Source: Welwitschia mirabilis
Lineage: Eukaryota > Gnetophyta > Gnetopsida > Welwitschiales
Direction: 5' to 3'
NCBI GenBank assembly: GCA_051453625.1
Contig: JBOZIK010000001.1
Span: forward strand, 88,607,629-88,671,628
Length of the DNA stretch: 64,000 bases
The stretch's first letter is position 1; every line of letters begins with the position of its first letter. Under the pieces are notes generated by a model. It made no database searches, was not told the DNA's origin, and worked only from the letters and a program-made list of their open reading frames with translations. Positions 1-13,599 of the stretch are shown in pieces. A program made the position numbers and the translations under genes.

Positions 1-3000
1 AAAAATGTTATAATTAATGTTTAAAATTATAGAAAAATTATTACACAAAATTTTATAGAGAAATTAAGTATATAAAATATGTTTGTATTAGGATATTTAT
101 GTTAAATTGTCTATAAATGATATTTAATTATAGAAATACCTTTTTTACCCTTTTTCTTTAGCTTACTTTGAATGTGCATGCTCATCATAGTTTTCACTTT
201 AGTAATTTAAGTGAGATAAGTCATCTTCATATAAAATCTTGGATAAATACTTATATATTAAGAATTATGCTTAAGCTATACTTTCTTTTGTTTAGTTTCT
301 TTGCATCAATCCATAAAGATTGTCATATGAGCATGGAAGAATGTTTCTAGACTTGGCATAGCTCTAGGTATGTTTTAGTTTCTTGAAGTACATTATTTGA
401 TATTTTTATTATTATTGCAAGAAAAAGAAAAGAATATTCTCTTTATCTATATTTTTATTATTATAATCTTGAAAAAATAATTATTCTTGTATGCTTACTT
501 TCTTTTTATTCTTATTTCTATAAAATGAACTAAATGATGATTAGAATTATTATAACTAAGTAAATAATTCATTAAATATATAGATTATTTAGAATTGTTT
601 ACATGCATTTTTATGGTGTGTACATCAAATAAGATTAAATTAAGATAATTCTAATAAATGTTCATCTCCACACTTGGATTTCATAACAAGGTAGATTGCA
701 TTACTTTTTTTTATAATACCCTTCTGGAAGTGGATTTGATCAACACTCTCCTACCTCACCCATGTATGAATTTACTCTAACTTAATATATTGAGCCCTTC
801 ATATTGATAAATCATGTTGTACCATTTGGAGATGCTTTAAGGAAGTAGGGATCATTTGTAAGAATGAATCCACCTCATGTATTACCTTTCACTTGCATTA
901 GGGGTATACAGAAGTGAAATAGAAGCCTATGGAGTTAAGCCTAGCCATGTTTGTATAAGTTAGAATCTGAATTTAAAAAAATCATATCTAGAAGGTGGTT
1001 GAATATTGATTTGGAATGCTGTTAATTAGAGTTGCAACCTCCTAATATATTGGTTAGGTATTTTTCTTAAAACATATCCATGTATATTGATAATAAGTTT
1101 ACATCTCCTCAACTATTTACAAGATATCTTTTATGTGATAAAAAATAAGAAAGAAATAGAGGACACAAACTTATGACATCACTATTATTTGTAAACCAAA
1201 ATAACCTAGCAATTAATTACAGGTAAATATTTAATATTAATATGATTTGTATTTCTTAAAATATAAAAATTATAATTAAGGAGTAAGTAGAATTTGGTCC
1301 TAGATTTATTTATGTCTATCAGATGAAAATTTTAAAGAAGAAAGGGGGAAAAATAAAGTAGTGCTTAATTAAGGTATGACAATAAAGGGTGTCACACTAT
1401 ATATCTTTTGTAATATAACACTTGATTATTATTTAATATGAATTTATTTCTATAATTAAACATGAAGTTTTCAATAATATTCGACTATGTTTTTGTGATT
1501 CTACACAATCATGTCTAAGATCTTATACCTATCACCTATTATTCTTCACATGATAATGTAATGTAATTAAAAGAAAAAAGAAACGTTGGGTGTAATTTTG
1601 GGTTTTTTGAAAGTCTATNNNNNNNNNNNNNNNNNNNNNNNNNNNNNNNNNNNNNNNNNNNNNNNNNNNNNNNNNNNNNNNNNNNNNNNNNNNNNNNNNN
1701 NNNNNNNNNNNNNNNNNNAAAAGAAAAAAGAAACGTTTGGTGTAATTTTGGGTTTTTTGAAAGTCTATGTGTTACAGGGCATCTTACAAGTTTTTTTAAT
1801 AATATGATACTATGTACCTATAAAATATTAAAGATAGAGAATGTGGTCTCACCTTCAATATAGAGGTAACACCTACTACTTTAAAAAATTTTATAATTTT
1901 TATAACAACATGATGTTCCTCCATAAAGGTGAACATTCATAAAATTATAAAGAGAAAAATGAAAATCCTTATATTTTGTATATCAAGATAAAAGGCAAAT
2001 TCATTTTCATTACTTCTTTGCTTATTTTTATAACCATAAATATTTACAATTTGAATTATCATACTTTAATATTAGATACAAATTTGTTTATGCTTTAGAA
2101 ACTAAAAATTGAGTATGCTTCAAATATAAAAGGTGTGTTACCTTTTACGTTTCTTTTTAAAAATCAATTATTCTTGTTGAAATTTATTATTTAGAATGTG
2201 TACTCTTTCTCTCATGTTATAGATGCTTACTTTAGTTTCCTTACCTTCTTTTCTATAATTGAAAATAAGTATTCTTTAATTTATTAAAATAAGAAAAAAT
2301 TGTAAAGCCTTTCACTTTAAATCCTTATTAATAACTTTTAAATTATGTAAAAGATAGTGAATATAACATGTAAAACGATGGAATCATAGAGCTATTAACT
2401 TTGTTTTAGATAGATAGATCATAAGAGTCAAGAGATGAGGCACTTAGAAGCAAGTTATTACTTTAAGGAACTAAGAATAAAAGGAATAAGAAGAGCCACC
2501 ACAACCATCTTAATAATGAAGGTTAATAACTCCAACTCATATGTCCTATTAAAAGGAAAGAAATGTAATTAAGATGATGCCAAGAAGGCATCATAATTGG
2601 AATCAATGTTTGTAAATCAAAATGAATGGAAATAATAAATAAATAACCATAAATGGACTTGATGAGCTCCAAACAATCTTAACTTCTATAGAAGTCTCCT
2701 CTTATAGGAAGACTTATTCTAAAATATCTTCATCTTCTTAGAAATTTTACGAATTCTCTCTATTTTCTTCTTCTCTTCCTTCTTTTATTCCTTTAGAAAA
2801 AATGGATTTTTATGAAGTTTTATAACCTTCTTTAAACATTGAAAATAATGTCCATATTTCTTAGGACAGGGTTGAAAATTAATATAACTTTTTGAAAAAT
2901 TTAATTAAAATTTTTATTAACCACACATTTTCTTTTCTTATAATTTTTTTAAAAAATGAAAAATGAAAAATTACAAATGGAATGAAACTATAAAATACTT

Positions 3001-6000
3001 TTATTTTTTAAATAATTTTAAGATTTATAATGTATAATCCTAATATATGAAACATATGTACATGTAATTCAAATGTTTCTAAGTTTATCTTTTACTCATT
3101 TTCAAGAATAGTTATGATACCTTGAAAAATTTTTTAAATTCAATGACCCTTTACTTCACTTAACATTTATAAAGGAACTAGAAAATAGCTAGCTAAGGGA
3201 TGTATTTACACTTGAATTTTTATATGTTTGATCCATAACCTCTAGTGAATAATATAATTTAAGTTTATAAATATGATATTTATTATTGAAATGTTGTTAA
3301 CCAAGTACTATCCTTGTAATCTTCAACATGTTATTAGAAATATTTATTCTTGGTAACTTAAGTGTAGATCATCCAAAGCTTCCACCCTTTATGAAAGCTA
3401 AATAGCCTAATAAGACTAGCATCATTATCTAAGCTATTAACAACATTAATGTTTTAAATAGGAATGTATCTTAGAAGAAATGGATTATTAAATAGCCAAT
3501 ACATTACTAGAATAATCTTAAAACCTAGATCTAAAGTTAGTTTATGAGTCAAAGCATCAAATTAAATATTAAGAAGAATAAGAATTTCATACCTAAGTCC
3601 TATAACTTAAATATATTTATCAATGATCATCTATTATTAACATAAAAGTACCAACATAACTTACAACTATAATAAATTCTATAAAAGAAAGTTCTATCTT
3701 AAGCATTAACCATCATTTGATTAATTAAATATTTTGAACATAATCCATTACTTCATCTAATTTAGATTTATATTATGGTTTACATGCCACATTAATACCC
3801 AGCAATTTGATATTATGATACATTGAAGAGCTTATTTTATAAGCCAGAAAAATGAATTTATCCTTAGTTATAGTCCTANNNNNNNNNNNNNNNNNNNNNN
3901 NNNNNNNNNNNNNNNNNNNNNNNNNNNNNNNNNNNNNNNNNNNNNNNNNNNNNNNNNNNNNNNNNNNNNNNNNNNNNNCAATTTGATATTATGATACATT
4001 AAAGAGGCTTATTTTATAAGCCATAAAAATGAGTTTATCCTTAGTTATAGTCCTAAAGATATTAATGATACTAATGCTAATTCTTTCACTGTTATATAAA
4101 AAGGGTATTATTCATGTGATAGTATTGTTCAAGTAGCAACATACACAATGAGGCATGTTATTATGGGAGATGTTCTAACATGTATAGTATTATATAATGG
4201 ATTGGCACAATCCTTCATCTAATTCTATTCTTAACACTAGAATACTTATACCACACACCTACCCATTCCTCTCTTGATATACTCATAAAGTAAAGCTAGT
4301 ATCACATGAGTTAGACTAGATTTATCATCTATTCCATAAACCACACACATATAATAAATAATCTAATGTCTTTCCTTCATGTTTTTAAAGGAAGAGAGAG
4401 TGGTTATCATTCTAGTGTAATCTATTAAAACACTATCATTCTAGATCTAAATTTCATATGACTATGATGAAGGCATGTCTTATTATGAAATTCTAAGNNN
4501 NNNNNNNNNNNNNNNNNNNNNNNNNNNNNNNNNNNNNNNNNNNNNNNNNNNNNNNNNNNNNNNNNNNNNNNNNNNNNNNNNNNNNNNNNNNNNNNNNTGA
4601 TAGTATTGTTCAAGTAGCAACATACACAATGAGGCATGTTATTATGGGAGATGTTCTAATGTGCATAGTATTATATAATGGATTGGAACAATCCTTCATC
4701 TACTTCTATTCTTGACACTAGGATACTTATACCACACACCTACCCATTTCTCTCTTGATATACTCGTAAAGTAAAGCTAGTATCACATGAGTTAGACGAG
4801 CTTTGTCATCTATTCCATAAACCACACACATATACTAAATAATCTAATGTCTCTCCTTCATGTTTTTAAAGGAAGAGAGAGTGGTTATCATTCTAGTGTA
4901 ATCTATTCAAACACTATCATTCTAGATCTAAATTTCATATGACTATGATGAAGGCGTGTCTTATTATGAAATTTTAAGTATCTCTTCTTCCTCCTTGGGT
5001 ATGAGGAATCATTAACTTATGAGGCATTAATATTAACTTGGTACTAAATTGGTATTTTATATAGTATTTACATTATTGATAAATATAGTTTTGTTTTTTC
5101 TTAGACTTACCCTTATTTCCATTATTGATATAATTATTTTACTATTTATGTAATAGTACATTTTGAATTTTATTTCATAGTCCCTTCAATCTTTTCTTTA
5201 GAGTTTACATAATTCACCTGTTAGTATTTATTTCATCTTTTCTTCTATCCTTATGTTTTCTACATTCCATTATAAAATATAACATATATAGTTTCATTAC
5301 TTTTATTATGCTCATAATTTATAGTGAATAATTTATTTCTTATTTGTAAATCTATTTATATTTAACATAATATATTTAACGTAGATTGGGTTTTCTTGGT
5401 AGCTTGTCTTATGAATGATCAATTTTTTAATTTCTAAGAGGATAATTTTTAGAATTTTAGATCTCTTAGTTTTGTTATAAATTCGTTTTCATTCAATTGT
5501 TTATTCAAAACCCTTTCATAAATCTTTGTAAATTCTAAAACATATATATAGTATTTAAGAGAGAATTACAATTAGAATTAACTATACTATAATAACACAT
5601 ACTAGTACATTCATGTAAAACAACTAAATGTATGTTAACAAATAGTAAAATATTCCAAAGATTTAAAACTATAAGAAAAGCCAAGTCATAATATTCTACT
5701 TACCACATGATCCCTACCATAATTAATCATTTGTTTAATTGGTCATAATGCCTATATTTCTAGGAGAGGTATACTTACTAAATATTTTGGTTTTGGTATC
5801 TTCTCTTATAAACTATTAATAATTATTATAATTATTATTAGAAGAAGAATTTATTTTATAGCACATCATACTATATGTACTAAGATTAATAATTTATCTA
5901 GTTGAATAAGAATCCATGAGACCCTAGGCATAATTTAATAATTCATTTGTGTGATAATAGTGGTTATCCTTTTTGGGAAAGTTTTAAGTTTAGCATTTAT

Positions 6001-7450
6001 TCTCCTAAAGTTTTTCTTATTATTTTTTCTTTTGTTTTTATTTTTTTAAATTAAACCAATGCTAATAAGTGGCATTTACTGTGGATCACTACATAAATAA
6101 ATCAATATCAGAATAGACTATTAATGTTTAGTTCATATTATTATTACACAAGAAATAAGTGGAACAAGTTAATAGATGCAACTCAAATTCCAATGGTTTT
6201 AAATCACTAAGACTATTAAATTTTAATTCTAAAATAGGCATCCTTCACTATACTAGTTCAAAAAAAGTTAACAATGATGATAAAGTAAAAGTAATCTAAA
6301 ATTGTAAAGTAAACTTTTAATTATAGGCAACATAAACTATGTGACATCATTATAGCTAAGCACTTTATTACTAGAACTAAGCATCTAGTTAATTGTCTCA
6401 TGTCTTCTTTACTTGAGTGGCACTAGAAGGTTACCTATGTTCTCCCTTTTTCCTTTTCAAAATGGTTCCATGCTCTTGTGAAAAAATTATACACAGCTAA
6501 TACATTATCACCATAGGATTTACATTAAAATCAAGGATGCATAAATAAATTTCATGTTTCTTTTAATAGGGCCACAAGTAGTCTCACCACAATTGGGATA
6601 TTTTCTTCAAAGCCAAATATCTCACATGTAATGATCAATAAGGATATGTTTGATCCATTTTCTAAACTTGTAAAAGCTATCTAATTAAGCTCCCTAATTT
6701 AACCAAAATGTTCAAGCCATTTCCTTTAACTTAAAGATTTTGGCTACTATCAAATATGAATCCAACCTAAAAGTTTAGATTATTATGATTTTTTATTATG
6801 ATGAGAAACTTTGCCACTATAACTGAAAGTAATGTGATATTTTTCCATACTTATAGCATTCTAGAGGAGCATCTTTTAAAATATTTTGAAATTCATTATA
6901 GTATTTTAGAAAAAACATTAATTTAGTAATGGTTCTCTTGAAAAGGATATTTCCACTAATACTTGTTTATCTACAATAAACGTAAATCATTTCATGTATT
7001 GTGATTATGATTTAAAAGAAAAATCATAAAATAGAAAAGATGTAAGTCCCCAAATAAATGGAAATAGCCTTCTTCCTTTTTAAAAAAAAATCATATCATG
7101 GAAGAACACATTTTCTAAGTAAGTGCAAGAATTAAAATCTAAATGTAAGTGAAAATATGCAACCATCTCTAGTTTTTCATCTAAGAAAAAGATGTTCTTA
7201 TGGTAAAGATTGCAAAATTCATTAACAATTTTTCCAAGTCCAAACCACTTGTTACTAAGCCTTAAAACCTTTCATTCATGATGAGAGATGGTGAAGCTAA
7301 TGCCTTCTTTTTTTTCTTTGTTTTATAAAAGTTACCTCAATTATACCCACTCCAACTCAAATTCATACTTCTATGTTGGAGAGTCCAAGAATATTATGAA
7401 GCCCTTACTTACACTTGAATTCATAGATTTCTAATCATAGACAATCCTAT
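1..7450. other. AT-rich intergenic DNA, no gene seen
   Basis: No open reading frame here has exon-like composition, splice signals or a family motif I recognise. All longer ORFs are short and AT-driven, and several are only open because they cross runs of N. Three 100-N gaps lie at 1619-1718, 3879-3978 and 4498-4597, each flanked by near-identical sequence: for example, about 380 bp before the gap at 4498 reappears from 4598. The DNA looks like old, mutated transposon sequence, but apart from a weak zinc-knuckle relic near 6.8 kb I could not assign it to an element. Confidence 0.6.
6800..6873 (-). pseudogene. Possible CCHC zinc-knuckle relic of a retroelement
   Basis: Read on the minus strand, this stretch gives a peptide of the form LECYKYGKISHYFSYSGK. 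The spacing Cys-x2-(Tyr)-x4-His-x4-(Ser) is what a CCHC zinc knuckle of a gag or LINE ORF1 protein would give after two Cys codons were lost. The flanks are too decayed to show an ORF. The call rests on one short motif and could be chance. Confidence 0.25.
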
Positions 7451-7499
7451 AACTTTAGAAAATAGATTCCAAGTGTGGATAATAGGAATTTTTAACTAT

Positions 7500-8670
7500 A
7501 CTATTTATCCGTGCTTTCCAAAAAAATTTAAAACTCTTGGGATGATAGGTGCATTTAATGATAGGAATTATCCATGTAAGGTTTATATGTTCTGGTTCTC
7601 TTCTACTTTAGTCTAAATTAGTTTCATGATTGCTTCATTTAAATGCTTGATGAAGTGTAGTCCACTATTTTCATAGATACAAAGTCATGTTTCAGGTTTT
7701 CCTTACCAAATGTCTTGACTAGTGAAAAAGAAATGCATTTTACTAGAGCCATAGGGCATAACTTATAGTAAGAAGCAAGGTCATTCATGCTCTTAGCTTT
7801 TTTTATCACGTAATCCCAACATACTCTTTTACCCATTAGTTATCATACTAAAATTTAATGGGATTATTAAATTTTAACTAGTATTTTTATAAAATAATCC
7901 CAAATCTTCCTATGTTTTTCACTAAAAAATATGTAGTTAATAGTTTATACTGTTAGGCATCCAAACTTACAATTAAATTTTCTTGTTGTCAAAGCTTTAA
8001 AAGATAGGCATNNNNNNNNNNNNNNNNNNNNNNNNNNNNNNNNNNNNNNNNNNNNNNNNNNNNNNNNNNNNNNNNNNNNNNNNNNNNNNNNNNNNNNNNN
8101 NNNNNNNNNNNAGAAAATAGATTCCAAGTGTTGATAATAAGAATTTTTAACTCTACTATTTATCCTGCTTTCCAAAAAAATTTAAAACTCTTGGGATGGT
8201 AGGTGCATTTAATGATAGGAATTATTCATGTAAGGTTTATAGGTTCTGGTTCTATTCTACTTTAGTCTAAATTAGTTTCATGATGCTCCATTTAAATGTT
8301 TGATGAAGTGTAGTCCATTATTTTCATAGATATAAAGTCATGTTTCAAGTTTTCCTTACCAAACATCTTGACTAGTAAAAAATAAATGCATTTTACTAGA
8401 GCCATAGGGCATAACTTATAGTAAGCAACAAGGTCATTCATGCTCTTATCTTTTTTTATCATGTAATTCCAACATATTCTTTTACCCATTAGTTATCATA
8501 CTAAAATTTAATGGGATTATTAAATTTTAACTAGTATTTTTATAAAAGAATCCCAAATCTTCCTATGTTTTTCACTAAAAAAGATGTAGTTAATAGTCTA
8601 TACTATTAGGCATCCAAACTTACAATTAAATTTTCTTATTGTCAAAGCTTTAAAAGATAGGCATCTCTGA
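7500..8670 (-). pseudogene. LINE (L1-type) ORF2 C-terminal relic, present twice around an assembly gap
   Basis: Two 65-codon minus-strand ORFs, at 7639-7836 and 8292-8489, encode nearly the same peptide, beginning MGKRVCWDYVIKKAKSMNDL or its variant. This resembles the stretch after reverse transcriptase in plant L1 ORF2, which reads roughly CWxxWDxxCxPKxxGGLG, then a leucine-rich ALLxKW segment. The sequence before the gap at 8012-8111 (from about 7,460) and the sequence after it (to about 8,665) are near-identical along their whole length, so the second copy is more likely an assembly duplicate than a second insertion. No complete ORF2 remains. Confidence 0.5.
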
Positions 8671-8699
8671 CTAGCCTACTCCACGTCAACTCATGAATG

Positions 8700-11600
8700 A
8701 AGAGATAAATATTTGGTGATAATTTTAGTTAGTCTTCATCATTTATCACATTTAGGTTCATTACTTGATTAAATCATACTATAAATTTTAGGTGCTAAAA
8801 ATAAAATTTCTTATTTCAAAACCTAACTACTACTAATTTAACTTACATTTATACCTATAAAACACACTAGCCTAGGCAATTACTAGATATTTAATAAAAA
8901 TACATTACATGAAGGTATTTATGCTTAACTATCAAGACCTATTCCTAATTCTAATTTAGTTAATAATGCATAGTTAAGTTTCCTAGCTTTCTATTTAACT
9001 TTATTTTATAGTTCTCCAAGAATAAATAATATGGGTAATAACTAGATAAGTTAGAAAATATACATTACCATAAAGATATATATGATTTACTAGATGGATC
9101 CACTCGTTATCAATACTATTTATTATCATAGATGCCAATTTAATTAATAATGCATAGTTAACTTTTCTAAGTTTCTAATTTGAATTACATCTATACTTCT
9201 TTAAAAATAACTAACTTTAATAATTACTAGATAATTAAGAAAATATAAAATACCACAAAGGTATTTATGATTTACCACATGCATTCATTTCTTATCAATA
9301 TTATGTCCATGATGCTAATATAATTAATAATGCATAGTCAAGTTTCCTAACTTTCTAATTTGAATATCCTTTATAGTTCTCAAAAAGGCACTGCCCTAAA
9401 TAATCATTAGATCATTACTAAAAGATATATTACCATAAAGGCATTTATGCTTTACTACATAGATCCAATTCTTATCAATATTGCTTATTATATCTGAGGC
9501 CAATTTAATTAATACTGCAAAGTCAGGTTTTATATCTTTTTGAATTTCACGTCCTTCATTTTCAAAAGAGTGATAAACATCCTTCCATGCTAACTTGTTA
9601 ACATTTTTTTTTTTGAATATTACTTCCTTCAAGTAATCTCCTTTCTAACTCCTTTACCCAATTAATTACATTCACTAAGATCATAGAACATGCCATTAAA
9701 TACATAGATGCTACATGAAAATAATATTAATCAACTATAACCTACCTACTTATGTTAATGTTTTTTTCTTATCATTCTTTAAGTTAATGCTTTATTTTGA
9801 TTATTACCTCATTTTAATGACTTTATACTATTATCTCCTAAAAGAGGAAATATGCAAATATGTTGTAGAAGACTCTATAAATGCATGTTTCATCATCTAG
9901 TTGAATTGCTAAAACAAGTATGAATCAATATTTATGTCATGTATGCTAATATTTTAGAGATTAACCTAAAGGCCTAGAGCTTTAAATAATATATTCATAG
10001 TGCTTCTTAAATTTTCCACATATTTAAGCTTTTCTTCTATAAATAAAAGGTGTATATCAATGACCAATGATTGTAATATCTACATCTATAAGTTAAAGTG
10101 ATGCATTTTAATTTACTCTCTTCTTATTCATCATTATAATGTCTAGAAAGAAATAACAGGGTCTTTTTTTTATGTAGCACATAATTAGACCTAGGATTTT
10201 TACATTTATAACCATTAATATGCAAAGAAAAGTAAGCAATTTAATAACATTAATCTAGTATGTATCGCCAATGAGAGGGAAAACCCATTCTAAATAATAA
10301 AATGTTCATGTAATTTTAGCCTACCATGTCAGTTTTAAATACAAGGAGGAATGACTCTGGTAAGGCATAAGATGTAATCATTCATGAATCAAAATGATCT
10401 AATCAACAATTCATCTATCTTTTACAAATCCTACTAGATTAAGATTAGTAGTATCTTGCATAACCTTTCTAACTTGATTGACTAAATATTTTGATGTTAT
10501 TTTATATACTATAGAACAAATACTAATTGGACAAAAGTCTTTTAGCATTTCTATATTATCAAACTTAGGTTAAAAATAATTTATCTTTGATTTAAAATTA
10601 GATAGAATCCAACTATTATACTAAAATTAAAATATGATGTCTTTCATGTCCTTATGATTAAATCTATAGTAATGTTTAAAAAAATTAATAAGATATTATC
10701 CTTTCCTAATGATTTGTTATTTTCCATTAAAAAATTCACCTTCTTAATTTCTCTTATAGAAGAGTTTTATATAAGAATTTAATACTTTTAAGATTGATTT
10801 TATGCTTTATAATAGTTAGAACACATGTAATTTCTATATTAATAGGTTATTTACTTTTTGTAAGAAGATTTTTATAAAACTAGAGAAAGATCTAAACAAT
10901 GAAATCCAAATTTTAATAAGAGATTCATTTTCTCCTCTTAAATAATGAATATAATCTCCTTGGTTCACCTAATAAAGGCATATTAATGAAAGAAATAAAT
11001 TTCTTTACTTCCAAATCTTAGCTACTGCACTTTTTACCTCTAATATTAGTATCTCCTTTTCCATTCTTTTTATTTCTATCTTATCCCTTTTAAACCAATT
11101 TAACAAGTTTTATTTGTATCATGATTTAATTTGGATTTGAATTTCTTTGAGTTTTTGAACTAAATGAAATTGGATCCCCACCTCATATGAATTTACCGAT
11201 ATCCTCTCTACAATATCTTTTACTTCTTTAATTTTAAGCCATTAATTTTCTCATTTAAAACAATATTGTATTCTCTTTGTATCTTCCCCTTTAACTATGA
11301 TTAGACAAGGATTTATGCCTAATGCATAAGCATTTTGACATATAAATCTGCATAGTTTTAAAACCATGAAGTCTTATGGAGAAATCTATTAAATCTTTTT
11401 AAGATATATTAATCTCTTTATCTAGTATTTATTCATTGTACTTATTATTTATGAAAAAAATGTTAATAAGGTTGCTTATTAGGATTGTATTAGGAAAATT
11501 TAAATGCAGATTCATTTCCAAAGTAGATCTCTTTCCTTTTACTAAGAGGCATATGGTCATTGAGAATGCTTAATAAGATACAAGAAATGTTGTAATTATT

Positions 11601-11920
11601 AATCCATCTAATAATTTTATTTCAAAATGCCTTTTTTTCATTAGTGTAAGAGGGAACACAAATATTAATTAGGATCCAATGTTTCTACTCTTAAACTCTA
11701 ATAATAATAGCATTACCCCTATTCTAATAAAGATCAATAGATAACCATTCTTTTTATATAGTTCAAAAACCATTAAAACATTTCTTAGAGCTTGTCAAAA
11801 TAAATCACTCTAAATCAAGGATATTCCAAGTAATGAAAACATTCTCAGCATCAACCATCTTTATTTTCTTCAATTAAACTAAGTCTATTTAATGAGTGGA
11901 TCACTACAATTTAATGGTAT
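8700..11920 (-). mobile_element. Degenerate L1-type LINE, ORF2 endonuclease to C-terminal region
   Basis: Going down the minus strand, three ORF2 parts appear in the expected order. Near 11,830-11,450 there is an endonuclease-like stretch: a TWNIRGL-like start, then WILINIYVPSYTNEKKAF and CILLSILNDHMPLSKRKE, where intact LINEs have the GDFN motif. Near 10,760-10,330 is reverse transcriptase sequence with DFxPISICxIVYKITSKYL and, later, LVGFVKDR, equivalent to the RPISLxNxxYKxxSKxLxxR block. Near 9,632 begins KLAWKDVYHSFENEGREIQ, matching the LAWDKVCxPKxxGGLGIRD region. Spacing is shorter than in intact ORF2, as expected after deletions. Frameshifts and stops are everywhere, so it is dead. The catalytic aspartates of the transcriptase were not located. 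Sequence from 11,857 to the gap at 12,261 reappears after the gap. Confidence 0.72.
8900..9632 (-). repeat. Tandem repeat of a roughly 183-bp (61-codon) LINE ORF2 segment, about four copies
   Basis: The landmark TAATAATGCATAGT and its variants recurs at 8961, 9145, 9325 and 9510, so the period is 184, 180 and 185 bp. On the minus strand each unit codes for a version of ALLIKLASxIIxxIDxxW followed by a VKHKCLYG-like stretch. This is part of the C-terminal region of LINE ORF2. A period close to 183 bp equals 61 codons, so the original duplication kept the frame. The units have since diverged and acquired indels. No assembly gap interrupts the array, so it is not an obvious gap artefact. Confidence 0.7.
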
Positions 11921-12603
11921 CTTAACATGAGAGGTTTTTCTCTACCTCATCTTCAAGATCAAATGCTACTAATCCTATGTAGCTAAGAGGAGACTATTAT
12001 GGGATTATTCATTTTTTAAAGTTGGGGGACACAATATGATATCAAGGATCTTAACCACAAATTATCCATTACTTTTTAAAGATTAATTAGTTTCTATTAT
12101 TAAAACATATGTTGACAAAATTAAAATAAAGTATGAAAAATAATAGACATATATTTTATCTTGGGGAAACTCTAGTAGTATAAGAACCCAAAAAAAGTGA
12201 CTCTTGAATTGATTCTTATAGCAGCTTGGCTTTAGAATGAATCTTAGATAGAATTACATANNNNNNNNNNNNNNNNNNNNNNNNNNNNNNNNNNNNNNNN
12301 NNNNNNNNNNNNNNNNNNNNNNNNNNNNNNNNNNNNNNNNNNNNNNNNNNNNNNNNNNNNACCATCTTTATTTTCTTCAATTAAACTAAGTCTATTTTAT
12401 GAGTGGATCACTACAATTTAATGGTGCCTTAACATGAGAGGTTTGTCTCTACCTCATCTTCAAGATTAAATTCTAATAATCCTATGTAGCTAAGAGGAGA
12501 TTATTATGGGATTATTCATTTTTTAAAGTTGGGGATACAATGTGATATCAAGGATCTTAACCACAACTTGTCCATTACTTTTGAAAGATTAATTAGTTTA
12601 TAT
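11921..12603. other. AT-rich spacer with gap-flanking duplication
   Basis: This stretch lies between the LINE relic and the copia LTR. The gap at 12261-12360 is flanked by direct copies of about 400 bp (from about 11,857 and from 12,361), which include part of the LINE 5' region and, at the left, a partial copy of the copia LTR end (about 12,087-12,260). The partial LTR copy is best explained by the assembly duplication. No gene is seen. Confidence 0.6.
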
Positions 12604-13172
12604 TATTAAAACATATGTTGACAAAATTAAAATAAAGTATGAAAAATAATAGACATAGATTTTATCTTGGGGAAACTCTAGTAGTATAAGAACCCAAAAA
12701 AAGTGACTCTTTAATTGATTCTTATAGCATCTTGGCTTCAGAATGAATCTTAGATATAATTACATATTTGATAAAAAATTATTTTAATGGCATAATATGA
12801 AATCATAAATGTAACACACTTACAGGTCCATAAAATGCACATAGGTACCTATACAAAGAAGAGTTAACAATTGGGTTAATGATGATTAATAAATATGAGT
12901 AATAAGAGTTAGTAAGATGTAGTGAAAAGAAGTAAATAAAAGTAGAGAATGAATGGCCAAAAGAAATTGAAGAATTATTAAGAGTTAGTTTCAATTGATT
13001 CAAAATAAACTTTTCATAAATNNNNNNNNNNNNNNNNNNNNNNNNNNNNNNNNNNNNNNNNNNNNNNNNNNNNNNNNNNNNNNNNNNNNNNNNNNNNNNN
13101 NNNNNNNNNNNNNNNNNNNNNTCAAAATAGACTTTTCATAAGTTTATGCAAATGTTTCCTTCAACTCTCACA
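12604..13172 (-). repeat. 3' LTR of the copia element
   Basis: Matches the LTR at 16986-17432 in order and orientation. On the plus strand it starts TATTAAAACATATG (TGTTAAGGAGCATATG in the other copy, so the terminal TG has decayed to TA) and ends CTCTCACA. Without the 100-N gap at 13022-13121 and the short repeat beside it, its length is close to the 447 bp of the other copy. Confidence 0.8.
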
Positions 13173-13183
13173 ATTCTCCCCTG
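13173..13183 (-). other. Polypurine tract of the copia element
   Basis: Directly inside the 3' LTR the minus strand reads CAGGGGAGAAT just before the LTR start TGTGAGAG. This is the usual position and composition of the plus-strand priming tract. Confidence 0.7.
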
Positions 13184-13599
13184 TAAAGGTAAATCCACAT
13201 TGAAAATCAATCTAGATTATAAATAGTCACATTCTTAAATAATATCAATTATTTTTTGGCATTACAAAAACTTTTTATTAGGTATTTCTTTAGTTATTAG
13301 TAGGATTTTATGTAGTTCTAATTTTACACTAAGAGAAGTCCTCTATTTTTATATCTACCTCTAAATATAATAGAATGAATTTTAATGTACTTTATTCTAC
13401 TATATAAAGTGGCATTCTTGGGTATGAAAATTGCACTTTAACTATTATAGCTAATATGCATGTATTCTATTAAGTATAAGTTCAACTATCAACTTATAGA
13501 GCTATATTGCTTTGTAACTAGCTAAGTTTATAGTAACATTTTTAGCTTTAGCAGTAGACTAAGCCATGTAAGATTTCCATTGACTTTTCTAAGAGATAG

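Noticed and set aside
12087-12260. Apparent third copia LTR fragment
   Set aside because: It belongs to the sequence that restarts after the gap at 12261-12360, so it is best seen as an assembly duplicate of the 3' LTR end.
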